Source: Allomyces macrogynus ATCC 38327
Lineage: Eukaryota; Blastocladiomycota; Blastocladiomycetes; Blastocladiales; Blastocladiaceae
DNA: 64,000 nucleotides
Reading direction: 5' to 3'
NCBI GenBank assembly: GCA_000151295.1
Contig: GG745374.1
Coordinates: 193,918 to 257,917, forward strand
The notes under the pieces were generated by a model, which was given only the letters and a program-made list of their open reading frames with translations, was not told the origin of the DNA and did not search any database. Positions 54,411-64,000 of the stretch are shown piece by piece (the stretch's first letter is position 1; every line of letters starts with the position of its first letter). Both the position numbers and the translations under genes were made by a program.

Positions 54411-55708
54411 TCACTCACAGTCATGCATGGCCTGGCCATAGGCCACCCACAGTTCATGGGCCATCTTGACATAGCAGGCATCATTGGACCCATGCACACC
54501 CGCCTGGGTGGCCTCTTGGTTTTCCTGCTTGCAGCACTGGGTGATCTTGACCTGGTCCCACTTGAACTGCTTCTGCATGTGGTGGAAGTACTGGTTGGTG
54601 CTGGTGCAATGGCCATTGATGAAGTTGTGCAGGGTGCAGATGGAGTAGACAAACCAAACCTATGTGGCCAACATCAGGCACATGTCAGTGTGCATGCAGA
54701 TGGGCCAATGTACCTGGAAGGACAGACTGTAGGGCACGCCATGGCTGAGCACAGGGAAGCACTTCTTGATCACACCAAAGACATGCTCCACAACGTTGCA
54801 CAATGATGCATGGCACAGTTTGAAGAGCTCCTTCTTGTTCTTTGGCCTTGGTGCGTCTGGTCATGGATGGTGGGCCAGGAGAGCAGTGATGAGTGAAACA
54901 ACAAAACATACCCATCAGTGGCCTTTGACCACTCCTTGAGGTGGTAGCATACGAGACAGAATGGCGTGATCAGCAGCTTGCAGTTGGGGTACCTGCCATC
55001 ACCAAGGTAGTAGTGGCTGTGTGGGATGTTGAACCTGTGCTGTAGTGCATCATTGAGGACAGCCAAGTCATGCGCCTTGCCCTCCCAGCCAGTGAGCACA
55101 TACAGAAAGTTCATGTTGAAGTCGACGGTGGCAAACACATTCTGCGTGAACGTGCCCTTGCAGTTGCAGTACAGGTTGTGCTTGGCAGCCAGAACCATGA
55201 CAGGGTAATGGGTCCCATCAACAGCACTGAGCGCCTTCTTGAGCGGGTGGAACTTCACCTCCTTGGTGCGTGCCACCCACAGGTCTGGCTTGGGCAACTT
55301 GATGAGCATGTGTGAGGGCCGGAACAGGGCATTTTTGACTTGCATGATGCATGAGGTCACAGTCCAGCCCAACACCTGGAACCACTCCTGGATCTCACAG
55401 TTGGATGAGCCAAGTGATGTGACATGCATGTACATCATGAGCTTGCCCTCAACATTGAGCTTGTGGCCATTGGTGAGCCTGCCCTGCTCATGCAGGACAC
55501 GACAAAGGCGATGGAACACCGCCTTCTCCATGTGGGCGTGGTCCTGGAAACGTTGCTCAGGGCTGGCCAGGAGGCTGTCAACCCAGATCTGGTCTGTCAG
55601 CTTGAGCGTGTGGACAGGCGTGAGGTCGTGCCGACAGTTGCACTGGATGGTGCACAGGAGCAGGTACGCCATGACAGCGTGGTGCACCCGCAACTTGAGC
55701 ACGACCAT
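54411..55708 (-). CDS. PIF/Harbinger (HARBI1-type) transposase
   Basis: DDE-superfamily nuclease. Three exons, 55708-54912, 54846-54714 and 54659-54411 (introns 65 and 54 bp), giving 392 aa. The N-terminal helix-turn-helix region has FHRLCRVLHEQGRL and KLMMYMHVTSLGSSNCEIQE. The catalytic core has ALSAVDGTHYPV (first Asp), FATVDFNMNFLYVLTGWEGKAHDLAVLNDA (second Asp region, in two motifs), YYLGDGRYPNCKLLITPF, and NVVEHVFGVIKKCFPVL (Glu). It closes with YSICTLHNFINGH. The usual D-A-G after YYL is D-G-R here. With splicing the frame is uninterrupted, so the element may be recent or still active. Start ATG 55708 (MVVLKLRVHH). Confidence 0.85.
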
Positions 55709-56957
55709 GGTGGTTGATGGGCGGGCAGGCGGATGGGCGGGATGGCAGGAGCATGGGTTTGCGACCTGTCGTGCTGTCGGCCTTGCAGGCTTGCATGCGA
55801 TTGGCGACAACAATGCATGGCTGGCCATGTGGTGGGTGCCATGGGCGAGTGTCTGGCTGGCTTATGGCGCGAGGGTGTCTGGCTGGCTTGTCGGCTTTTT
55901 CCGCGCACTAAAAATAGTGGTGGTGAACATTGTCGCGCTTTTCCTCCCTCAGCTTATCCGAAAAGCCGCACACGCTGACCCCATTTTACCAGACGCGCCC
56001 TCACTTGGCCATGCTGTTAATTACATGGCATGTGGCCAAATCATGCTTGAAGACAAAAACACCCATCGGACATAAAAAGCATGTCAGACATGATCTACAC
56101 GCCAATCTACCTACCTTGATCATTCATGGCACAAGGGATCGAACCAAGTTCAGAAGCCAGGATGGCCTCAACGCTGATCTTGCATTCTGGGTGGCACACA
56201 GGGCCCAAAGTCGGATCATGCATGGCCGCGGATCCGCAATTGTTGTTTGACTGGCCGTCAGAGTGCTGCATGCTGAGACGCCACCTGCCAGCACTTCCCA
56301 CCTGGCACGATGTGGAGAACATGGTCTTTTGCCCTACTCTGGCCGCGACGACCGACTCTCTCGCCCTCCGTAGCAACTGTCGTCAATTCAAGCTGGTGGA
56401 AAATGCACACTGCAATGTGCTTGCTGGTCCTTGGCCCTTAGTCTTTGGACTAGGTGCGCCTTGGCTGGCAGTGTCACTTCTCTGAGACCATGGTGAGGGT
56501 GTCGTGTGCGCCTGATGCTTTCTCCACCCAGCAAGTCTTGATTGAGGGTCATGAGCACCACAATGATCAGGCGAGTTTGGTACCGATTAGCACTGTGGAT
56601 CTCAAAAGGTAGCCACACACCTAGCAGCTGACGATCAGGGAGCCACATATGCAGTGCACGTGTGGGTTGCACTGATCAGGTTGGTTAGGTGTCAACGACA
56701 AGAATGTGGATGACGTTGGGACCCAGGCACAGATCGCAAAGGGCGTGCTGACGATGTATGCATGTTGTTTTTCAAGGCGAGTCTCTCTTCAAAAGAAAAA
56801 TCGATTCAACACAAGGCCGTCACTCCGTTCAGCCGCAAGTTCGACAATCTCTTGTTTTGACAACACCAGGGTCTGAGCCTGGTCTCACTTCATCCCATCA
56901 CCCAAGACAAATGGCCCATGTTGTTGTCAGTTGAGACTTCTGCCACAATCCTTCCTC
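55709..56957. other. Transposon flank and intergenic DNA
   Basis: Region upstream of the transposase to the small gene at 56958. No further gene recognised. Confidence 0.4.
56863..56888. repeat. 26-bp direct repeat, right copy
   Basis: Identical over 26 bp to 52577-52602, same orientation, 4.3 kb apart. Either marks the element borders or is a separate dispersed repeat. Confidence 0.8.
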
Positions 56958-57262
56958 CTAGTCCAGCGTGTGCCGCTGCTTCAATAGAATAGCTGTTAAT
57001 TTCTCATACTGTTCTTGCACAATTGAGGCCATACGTGCAGCAGATTGGTCCATGTTAGTTCGCTCATCCATCTCCACTGAAGTCCAACTGCTTGAGTCAA
57101 GCACTTGGACCACTGGGCCACTGGCTTGCTGTGCGCGCGCCATCTCCGGGTTCTGATCAGTTTGGACGCGTAATGCGGGCTTGATGAAAGCGTTTGTGGC
57201 AGATCAGGACTGATGCGGCGAGAATTGTGTGAATGTGAGTCGATCACTGCCAAAAGTTGCAT
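56958..57262 (-). CDS. Small coiled-coil protein (hypothetical)
   Basis: An open frame from ATG 57143 to TAG 56958 encodes 61 residues with gene-like character: VVQVLDSSSWTSVEMDERTN, then ASIVQEQYEKLTAILLKQRH, probably a coiled coil. An acceptor-like TGATCAG precedes the frame at about 57156, and another frame with an ATG at 57262 (MQLLAVIDSHSHN) lies just upstream, so this may be the last exon of a small spliced gene. Family not recognised. It diverges from the F-box-like gene at 57347. Confidence 0.3.
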
Positions 57263-57346
57263 CAGCTGCTTGCAAACAGCATGAGAGTCGCTTCAGTTCA
57301 ACATTGCCATTTCCACGAGCTTCCAACAAGCTCCCGACTCACCATC

Positions 57347-59157
57347 ATGAACGACACAGACTTGACGCAAACGAGGCTGCTCGCGCTGCAGAGCGTCTCT
57401 AACCCAGACTCAATCCGGCGCACCAATGCCAAAGCCAACAGCCCAAGTTGCCTGTCGCTCTTGCCCGCCGAGTTGCTCCAAATGGTTGTTAAGTCCATCG
57501 TGTTTCGAGCGCCCGGGGTTCTCGACAACGGGTGCCATTTGTTAAATCTACAGGCCGGTCAGCCACACGCTTGCTCTTGGCACTCCACCAGGTCAATCGG
57601 GCGTGACAGTGCGCTGTTGACAGCGTGCTGAGCTGGAACATGGACGGAAAACTTTGTTCCTTGGACCGTGACGAAGATGGCAATACCGACCAATTGTTTC
57701 CATTTGTCATGAACAGCCTGCTGGTATGTGTCCAGAAATTATCGGCCACTGGAGCCGTTGATCTTTGGACACCATCGCACGGGTCAATCTGGTCTGTTTG
57801 TTTGCTGCCAACAGAATGGCGATCGGCCTCAGCGGTTCTGGATCCCCATCGACCGTGTCCATGTGTACAAACTGTGGACGCCCGGGTCGTTCCGGGGTTG
57901 TCAGTTCGCCAAGACGGTCTTTGACACTTCAGAAAGCCAGTACTTTGCGAGTATTCCAGCCAACTCTTGCGTGTTGGCGACGGTTTTCTTTGTTCGCTCA
58001 ATTGCCGCGCAGTTTCCACACTTGAAGTGCCTCAAACTCGAAGATGTTGTGATCCCAGTGACTGTGTTTGCTGCTGTCATTTCTCAGTTGGCGACGATGC
58101 TGACTGAGCTGATCATGGCCGAGTGGGACGATGTGCAGGACAATGTGGTCTCGTTCGATCGGTCGACGTTCCATGAGAACGGCAAGAGGCTCGTGTTCCC
58201 CGCCCTCACTGACCTGGTCATCGATTGCATTGATGGTGATTTCCTGTTGCAGTTGTTCAAGAACGCGCCCATTCTTGCCCAGCTCACAGTCAATAGTTAT
58301 TGTCGAGCCATCGAGTTCATGATCCGGACGTGTGACCCAGGCTGTCATTTCTCAAGCTTGACTGCGCTTCCCTCTACCTTAGTGGCGCTGCCCTCGCCAA
58401 GCTCCCGCCCTCACGACGTTGCACCTCCCAGACGACGTGAATTGGACGCGCGGCGCCGCTCCGCTCCTTGCGCGCGCCACGACGCTCACAGTATCGGTCA
58501 AGACCCTGACCACGTTCTCATCAAAAGCGCTGCCAAATTTGCTGGCTCTGAAGACCTCGCAAGACCTACTGCGGTCCGTGCCTGCCGCTTCCAGCGCTCG
58601 GACCGTCCACCCAGCCGTGTTCATTGCGCTCCAGCAGCGGCCGTCGTTCAAGGACCTCTCAGCGCGCGCTTTGGAAACGGCTGGTCGCAAAGGACGCGTG
58701 CGCAAGCTGACGATCGAGTACGCGCCGGACAAAATAGTATGGCGTGCGCTGGCGAGAATGTGGCTCGGGGAACGCGTTGCCGACCGTGTGATTGTGCGCG
58801 TTGCCCGCGCCGACGCGGCCGATTCCGCTCCGCGCGATGTACGGGAACATGGTGTTCCGGCTTGCGAGACTCGATACGGGCTCGACCGGGCTTGGCAACA
58901 CGGACGGTGACGAGGAGGGTGAGGATGTCGGGGCCATGTGGTTTCGCCGCTCATTTGGCAGCTGCGGTGAGAGCGACACTGGTGAAAGCGATAGCGGCCA
59001 CGACCGCACGCCCGCAACGCCGCTGGTTGTCGACGTTGAAGTGTCGGCAGACGTGGTGGATGCTGCTGCGGTCGCGGAACGGATCCAGGCGCAGGTCGCG
59101 GCGCTTGACGCGGCGTATGTTGTGGTTGGGCACGTCGGCTTGGAGAGCGCCAATTGA
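57347..59157 (+). CDS. F-box-like protein with frame breaks (gene model incomplete)
   Basis: The start MNDTDLTQTRLLALQSVSNP leads to SCLSLLPAELLQMVVKSIVF, which fits an F-box (LPxELLxxI). It is followed, after a probable intron, by RLLLALHQVNRA in another frame. The large central frame reads FIWIPIDRVHV-like sequence, then VRSIAAQFPHLKCLKLEDVV, MLTELIMAEWDDVQD and LVFPALTDLVIDCIDGDFLL, with leucine-rich-repeat spacing. Around 58340-58410 the homology-like text changes frame twice (LKLDCASLYLSGAALAKLPP, then ALTTLHLPDDVNWT) with no clear splice sites. The C-terminal part ends DVVDAAAVAERIQAQVAALD and GHVGLESAN. It may be a working spliced gene with assembly indels, or a decaying one. F-box/LRR proteins choose substrates for SCF ubiquitin ligases. 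Confidence 0.5.
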
Positions 59158-60231
59158 GCCAAGAGAAAAAAGCGTGCCAAGCGCGCCAAGCACGCTGATC
59201 AGTAGTCGTTGTTACGCGAGATGGTCGAGGTGGTCGGACGGATGTTGGTGTTGTGGGTCGTACTGTTGTTCAGGTATTCTGTTCTGGTTTCGATTGACTT
59301 GCAGTCCTTGCTGTTCTTGCATTTGCTGCGCCTCCAACCTTTTCCACCCAATCAACCTGACAATCTCGACAAAATTTGTGTCGCGGTTTGTGTCTGCAAG
59401 GCTCTGCAGGCCGCGTTTGATTGACATTGCTGTTCTTTCTCTTCATTCTTTACTTGTTGTACCATCTTTGTCCCATGACCCGGTAAAGTAAGCCCGAGAA
59501 CGCAAACGCTTGCAGGCAGTTTGTAGCCGATCAGAGAACAACATGATGTTCCCACTTGACGTTCATCACACGGCAACGTGAGCTGGGTGGATTGGTCGAC
59601 TTCAAAGTAGATATCCCGAACGTTTCTCTCTGCAAAACACTTCGAGCACGGATTGTGCGAACTGTTGGAAACAGGCGATTAAGCCTGGCCGCATCAATCT
59701 GTCAGAGTTGAAACCGGTCAGCTGCCAGAGACAAGATTGTGTTTGATCTTGCTGTAGCACATGAGCGTGGGCGCTGCAGCACCCCAAGACGCTCCAGTCC
59801 GCGCCCAAGGCCGGCGCTAGCATGTTTGCGGACATGCAACAGCTGTTCGACACGGGCCACGGCTATGTGGGTGTACGGGCCGAATCAGCTGATTCCAACG
59901 GAGTACACGGGCCATTCAGCAAAGATAACGCTTTGTTGTTTTGAACACAAGACTCGGCAACCAGGAAGAAAAAATGAATTATGTGCGACTGCCATCGCCG
60001 GGGTGATGGTTTGGTACCGTGATTTCCAAGACCAGGTTTCGAACCTGCGAGCGGCAGCTTCAAACTGCACGCGCTGAATGATAATTCGGCCAGCACACCA
60101 TGACTATGAACCTGGGCAAGAGCCATAAGAAGCGCACATGTTCGCTGGCCATCCATGCATTCAACCAAAAGCATCCACCACCCCGCTCAGATAAGCTCTG
60201 GATTGATCCGATCCGGTTTGCTCACCGTCCA
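59158..60231. other. Intergenic region with one tRNA-like B box
   Basis: Between the F-box-like gene and the 3' end of MSH4. A minus-strand tRNA-like element with a perfect B box (GGTTCGAAACC, 60035-60045) and an A-box-like TGGCCGAAT does not fold as a full tRNA. No gene seen. Confidence 0.4.
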
Positions 60232-63200
60232 TCAACTCGACTCTGCGCCTTGACTCCCGCCATCCCCATGCGCCACGACCGCGTCCCACCCCCCAAGCCC
60301 GTCAACCGTCGCGCGCGCCTGCCGCTGCATATCCTTCAAGTACGCCACGAGCGGCGCCGCCATTTCGACCGGTTCGCGCAAGACGGTCCCAAGCCGGCGC
60401 GCGACTTCGTGCACGGCGCGTGCCGCTTCCTCGCCACCGCCATCCGCGCCATCGTCCTCCTTGGTACTCTTGAGCCACGTGGCAATTGCGTCGGCCTCCT
60501 GCAGGAGCGTTGGCGGGAACGGCAGCGTCGCGGCCAACCGCAAGCCATAATCGCGGTCGGCACAGGCGCCGTCGTGCACCTTGTAGAGATACCGCACGCG
60601 GTTACCGTCGACGACGTGCATGTCGAGGTGCAGGCTAACCACGTTCGGGTAGTGCCGCAGGTGCCGTGCGAGCGCGTGGAAGTGGGTCGCGAAGAGGACG
60701 TAGGCCTGGCGCGCATTCGGTCAGTCGAGCGAACACGGCAGGAAGAGCGAAAGGGGGAAAACGTACGTTCGAATGCGCGAGCGCCTCGACAACCGCATAC
60801 GCGATCCCAAGCGCGTCTGACTGACTCGTGCCGCGCCCGAGCTCGTCAATCAGCACCAGCGCCTGCCCTCCCCCACTCCTGCCGGCCCGGCCCAATACCG
60901 TCGGGTGCGCCTTCTCCACCTCCACCTCCTCCCCTTCCTCGTCCTCATCATCATCAATCCCCAAACACCGCAACAGGTACGCAATCTCCGTCATCTCCAC
61001 CATAAACGAGCTCGACCCGGCCGTCAAACAGTCCCCCAACGTCATGCGCGACAGGATCTGGTCAACCACCGCCACGTGCGCGACGTCGGCGGGCACGTAC
61101 GACCCGAGATGCGCCATGACGACGAGCGCCGCGACCTGCTTCAGATATGTCGTCTTGCCGGCCATGTTCGCGCCCATGACCAGCTGCACGTTGCATCCGC
61201 CGTCGAGGTACGTGTCGTTGGGCACGTACGGCGTCGAGGGGTTGACGGTGGAGGCCGAGTCGGGAGGAGCGTTGCGGGCGCCGCGCGCGGAGGGGTGCGG
61301 TTTGCTCGGATCGATCCCGCGCGACAGCAGGTCCTTGACGGGGTGCCGCCCGTTCTGGATCGCGATCGCGTCCTTGAACTGCGGGCGGACTGGGCGACGA
61401 AAATGGTCAGTTATCGCTGGCGCGGGTGGAGGTGGAGATAAACGTACCGTAGTTGTGCATGCGCGCGCACGCCGCAAACGCCGCGAGCATGTCGACGAGC
61501 GCGACCGACTCGGACAGCCGGTAGAGCACGCCGACATTTTGCCGCAGCGTGTCGGTCAGGTCCTGCACGATTCTACACCGCCATAACCCCGCGGATCAGT
61601 CCCCATTGACGCGCTTCGCACAAAAGGGAAAGAGAGCGCGTACTGGTCGGAAATCAAAAAAATCTCGTCCATCGACTCGCGAATGCGGTCGTTGAGCTTC
61701 ATGATATCGAGCGTCGTGAGCCGCACGCCGTTGCGCTTCTTGACCGCGTTCACAAATACGGGCGGCAGCGGCGTGCCGTCGTGGCCGCGCAACTCCATGT
61801 CGAACCCGGCCGACGGCGAGTACATGATCTTGAGCGGGAGCTGGTACTGGCCTACGCGCGAATGCGTGAGCATCTCCACCTGACACGCTCCGCACCCGAC
61901 CAGGAAACCAACGTACTCGCGTAGTCATTCACCAACTGGTAAATATCCCTTGTCGTCTCGCGGTATGTCTGCCGCGCGACGTCCAGCAACCCGTGCATGT
62001 CGGTCCGCACCGCAAACGCGCGCTGGTTGCGGATCCCGATCGGCGTCGTCTGCACGGCCAGGTCCGGCTCGAGCACCTGCGCCATGGTGGTCTCCATGGC
62101 CTCGAAGACGGCGTCGGACGCGACGCGGTGCGCCTCGACGAGCAGGACGTTGCGTGCCGGCGCGAGCGCCGTGCACAACGGGCGCAGCGCCGCGATCAGT
62201 TGCCGTAAATGGACCAGGTGCACGAGGTTGAGTTCGGCGGACTTGACGGTGCGCGTCTTCTCAACGTGGATGAACTAGATCGAGGTGCGCGCGGTGAGAG
62301 TGCGGGACTTGGGTGGGGTGGTGGAGGGGATGGGGAGGAGGAGGAGACGCACGCCCGAGATGAGTTTGTCGACGTTGGGCAGGTCTTTGAGCGCGCGCAC
62401 GAGCGAAACGGCGAGCCCGTCGGTCTCGATGATTTCTGGCGGAGAAGGTGCTGGAGAGTGAGACTGATGCACGCGACACAGTCACTTGAGGGTCTTTCGC
62501 ACCTTGCACCGCGTCCAAGCGCGTCTCAATCGTCAGCTGGTCGACCGACGGCTGCAGGACCGTGCACCGCAGCAGCCGCGCACCCATGGTCTACGCGGGC
62601 ACACCGTCAGCAATAACCAACCCACCAAACCCAACCAATCTCTGCGCACCGTCTTGGTCTGATTCAATACGCCAAACAGCGTATGGCTCGCGTGCCCCGA
62701 CTGATTCACGACCAGCTCGAGGCTCGCGGCCGTGAGCGCATCAATCATCATGGTCCCCTGGATCGGGGCATACACAAACCGAATCGAATTGTGCGCCAGG
62801 GCCATGGCGTGCGTCACCTCGAGGAATGTGAACGCTGCCGAAATGGCGGCGAACGCGGCCCCCTGCGCGGCTAGCGTGAGCTCGAGGGCCTGCACGTCGT
62901 CGGCGAGCCCCATGTGCCGCAAGGTCGCTTGCCCTTTGGTCGCGGAGAAATGCTGCTTGTCGATCGGCACGATTTCGACGTCTGGGTCGATGCTCTCTTC
63001 GAGAAGCAGCGCGAGCTCGGATTTGGTTGGGGTGTAGAGCGAAGAAGGGACGATGAGCTGGAGAGTGGGGGGGGGGGGGGGGGGAATAGAACCCAATCCG
63101 AACCATCCACAGAACTCGGCGCCAAGACACACCTGCGACGGCGGGAACACCGTCAACCGATGCAACGTCCTCGGCAACGCGCGCGTGTCCGCAAAGTGCG

Positions 63201-63831
63201 TGACCATGCACTGGCCCGACGCCAAATCGACCGCACAGAGACCCATCTCAATCCCACCGCCACCGCCACCTTCCCGCCCCCTCCCGTCACCGGCCGCGCG
63301 GTGAGGTGAGAGCGCGACCACGTACCGCGGGGCGCCAGGACCAATGGCCGTCCCCGACGTTTGCGGCCGCGTGGCGCCCGAGTTGGTGCCCGACTGCGTC
63401 GTCGACCCAGGCGCGGTACGCGCCGTGGACCGCCCAGTGGCACGCGTAGTCGGGCGTGGTGGCGCCATGGTGCCGACCGACGTCGCGGGCCGCCGCGGGT
63501 CGGCGTACGGCGAGGCCGCGCGCAGCAGGGCGGCGCGCATGGTCGCGGAGACGGCGGTGCGCGGGCGCGTCGCGGAACCATTGCGCGCGCGGGTGGACGT
63601 CGGGACCGAGGTGGACGATGCGGCAGAGCGCGCGGGCGCGAGCGGTGACGGCACGGCTGCGGCGGTGGAAGCGCGACGCCATGCGTCGAGGGTGGTCTGG
63701 ACGCCGCTGCCGCGCGACGGAGACGGCGATGGCGGCGGCGGGGTCGGTGTGAAGGGCACGGTCACGACGGACGGCGGGATCGGCGACGGCGCCCATGGCG
63801 ACGGCGTGCGCAGTGCCGCGCGCGGATCCAT
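60232..63831 (-). CDS. MSH4: Meiotic MutS homologue Msh4
   Basis: With Msh5, forms a clamp that stabilises recombination intermediates and promotes crossovers; not a mismatch-repair enzyme. Eight exons: 63831-62650, 62590-62503, 62435-62353, 62274-61917, 61851-61644, 61572-61448, 61389-60767 and 60705-60232 (introns 58-78 bp), giving 1,046 aa in frame. Msh4 features: IEMGLCAVDLASGQCMVTHF, then FAD; HTLFGVLNQTKTTMGARLLR; SAELNLVHLVHLRQLIAALR; LDVARQTYRETTRDIYQLVN; VGVLYRLSESVALVDMLAAF; Walker A MGANMAGKTTYLKQ with GSYVPADVA; LIDELGRGTS; YVLFATHFHALARHL; and DYGLRLAATLPFP. There is no N-terminal mismatch-recognition domain, as expected; instead about 200 Ser/Pro/Arg/Thr-rich residues. Exon 1 contains a C18 tract on the sense strand (63067-63084) encoding Pro; an intron there could not be phased. 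Confidence 0.93.
63067..63084. repeat. G18 homopolymer inside MSH4 exon 1
   Basis: Eighteen G on the plus strand, C18 on the MSH4 sense strand, read as Pro codons if not spliced out. The run is followed on the sense strand by ACTCTCCAG, which looks like an intron acceptor, so the run may be an intron pyrimidine tract. Confidence 0.9.
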
Positions 63832-64000
63832 CTTGGCGTGGTACTGTCGTTCGTGGTCGTCGTGGTCGTGTCGTGGTCGTGCGCGAGGCCGCGGTGCGCG
63901 CGAGAGAGGGCACGGCGGCGGCGCGGGTTGCGCGCGCGTCGCTGAGTCACTTGGCCGGGCCGCTTGATGGCCGTCTGCGGCTGGCGACGACGGCGGGTCG

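Larger units (their letters stand above)
52577..56888. mobile_element. PIF/Harbinger-type DNA transposon (borders provisional)
   Basis: Two convergent genes, a Harbinger transposase (55708-54411, minus) and a probable Myb/SANT-like protein (53006-54125, plus), form the usual two-gene content of PIF/Harbinger elements. The composition differs from neighbours (lower GC, many CCA/TGG runs). An exact 26-bp direct repeat, starting ACACCAGGGTCTGAGCC, lies at 52577-52602 and 56863-56888. I did not find convincing terminal inverted repeats or a TWA target duplication, so the true ends may lie inside these repeats. Confidence 0.65.

Noticed and set aside
59990..60110. Possible minus-strand tRNA with a perfect B box
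   Set aside because: The T-arm and an A-box-like motif are present, but the acceptor ends do not pair and the anticodon arm is irregular. Treated as a tRNA-like relic.
1..64000. CRISPR arrays, bacterial operons, phage or plasmid features
   Set aside because: No direct-repeat/spacer arrays, no Shine-Dalgarno-led gene strings; splice sites and eukaryotic gene families throughout show nuclear fungal DNA.

Overview
The window looks like a compact, GC-rich zoosporic-fungus genome, most probably Blastocladiomycota (Allomyces/Catenaria/Blastocladiella relatives). Reasons: genes are split by short GT-AG introns (mostly 50-110 bp). Fungal housekeeping genes (HSP60, LSM1, an importin-7/8-type karyopherin, RNR2, MSH4, an Iml2/TTC39 protein) sit beside genes typical of motile zoospore lineages: a GABA-B-like class C receptor, a K+-type cyclic-nucleotide-gated channel and a ceruloplasmin-type multicopper oxidase. 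A patch of organelle-like DNA at 40.8-41.2 kb carries paired GC-rich hairpins resembling Allomyces mitochondrial elements. The phylum is an inference; no rRNA is present to settle it.

Layout. 0-2.7 kb: the 5' end of a secreted-protein gene running off the left edge, then mostly non-coding sequence. 2.7-16.4 kb: oligopeptidase B-like S9 peptidase (-), small hypothetical genes (-), dephospho-CoA kinase (-), multicopper oxidase (-), a two-TM sensor-like protein without an output domain (+), a tRNA-Ser with the rare anticodon ACT (-), and LSM1 (+). 16.7-25 kb: a 1,567-aa secreted subtilase with a mucin-like and Cys-Pro-Gly-Gly-repeat tail (-) and a rhomboid protease (-). 25.9-31.6 kb: HSP60 (+) and importin-7/8 (+). 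32.3-38.5 kb: a class C GPCR with a C-terminal PH-like domain (+), followed by the CNG/HCN-type channel (+). 38.9-43.3 kb: a secreted lectin-like gene (-) whose promoter and signal-peptide region is duplicated at the left edge, then a gene-poor region with an organelle-like insertion and a cluster of degenerate tRNA-like B boxes. 43.4-46 kb: Iml2/TTC39 (-), then an 886-bp assembly gap. 47-49.2 kb: gene-poor, with a frameshifted relic of the lectin-like family. 49.3-52.2 kb: RNR2 (-) and a Maf-type pyrophosphatase (+), divergently arranged. 52.6-56.9 kb: a PIF/Harbinger-type DNA transposon with a transposase and a probable Myb/SANT-like partner. 57-59.2 kb: an F-box-like gene with frame breaks. 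60.2-63.8 kb: MSH4 (-).

Functional threads: nucleotide metabolism and genome maintenance (RNR2, Maf, MSH4); mitochondrial and nuclear protein handling (HSP60, importin); environmental sensing (class C GPCR, CNG channel, orphan sensor); and secreted degradation or adhesion proteins (subtilase, multicopper oxidase, lectin-like family). Exon coordinates were derived by hand from GT/AG sites and reading-frame continuity. For eight genes (coaE, LSM1, HSP60, importin, GPCR, channel, Iml2, MSH4) the hand-spliced exons join in frame and sum to a multiple of three.
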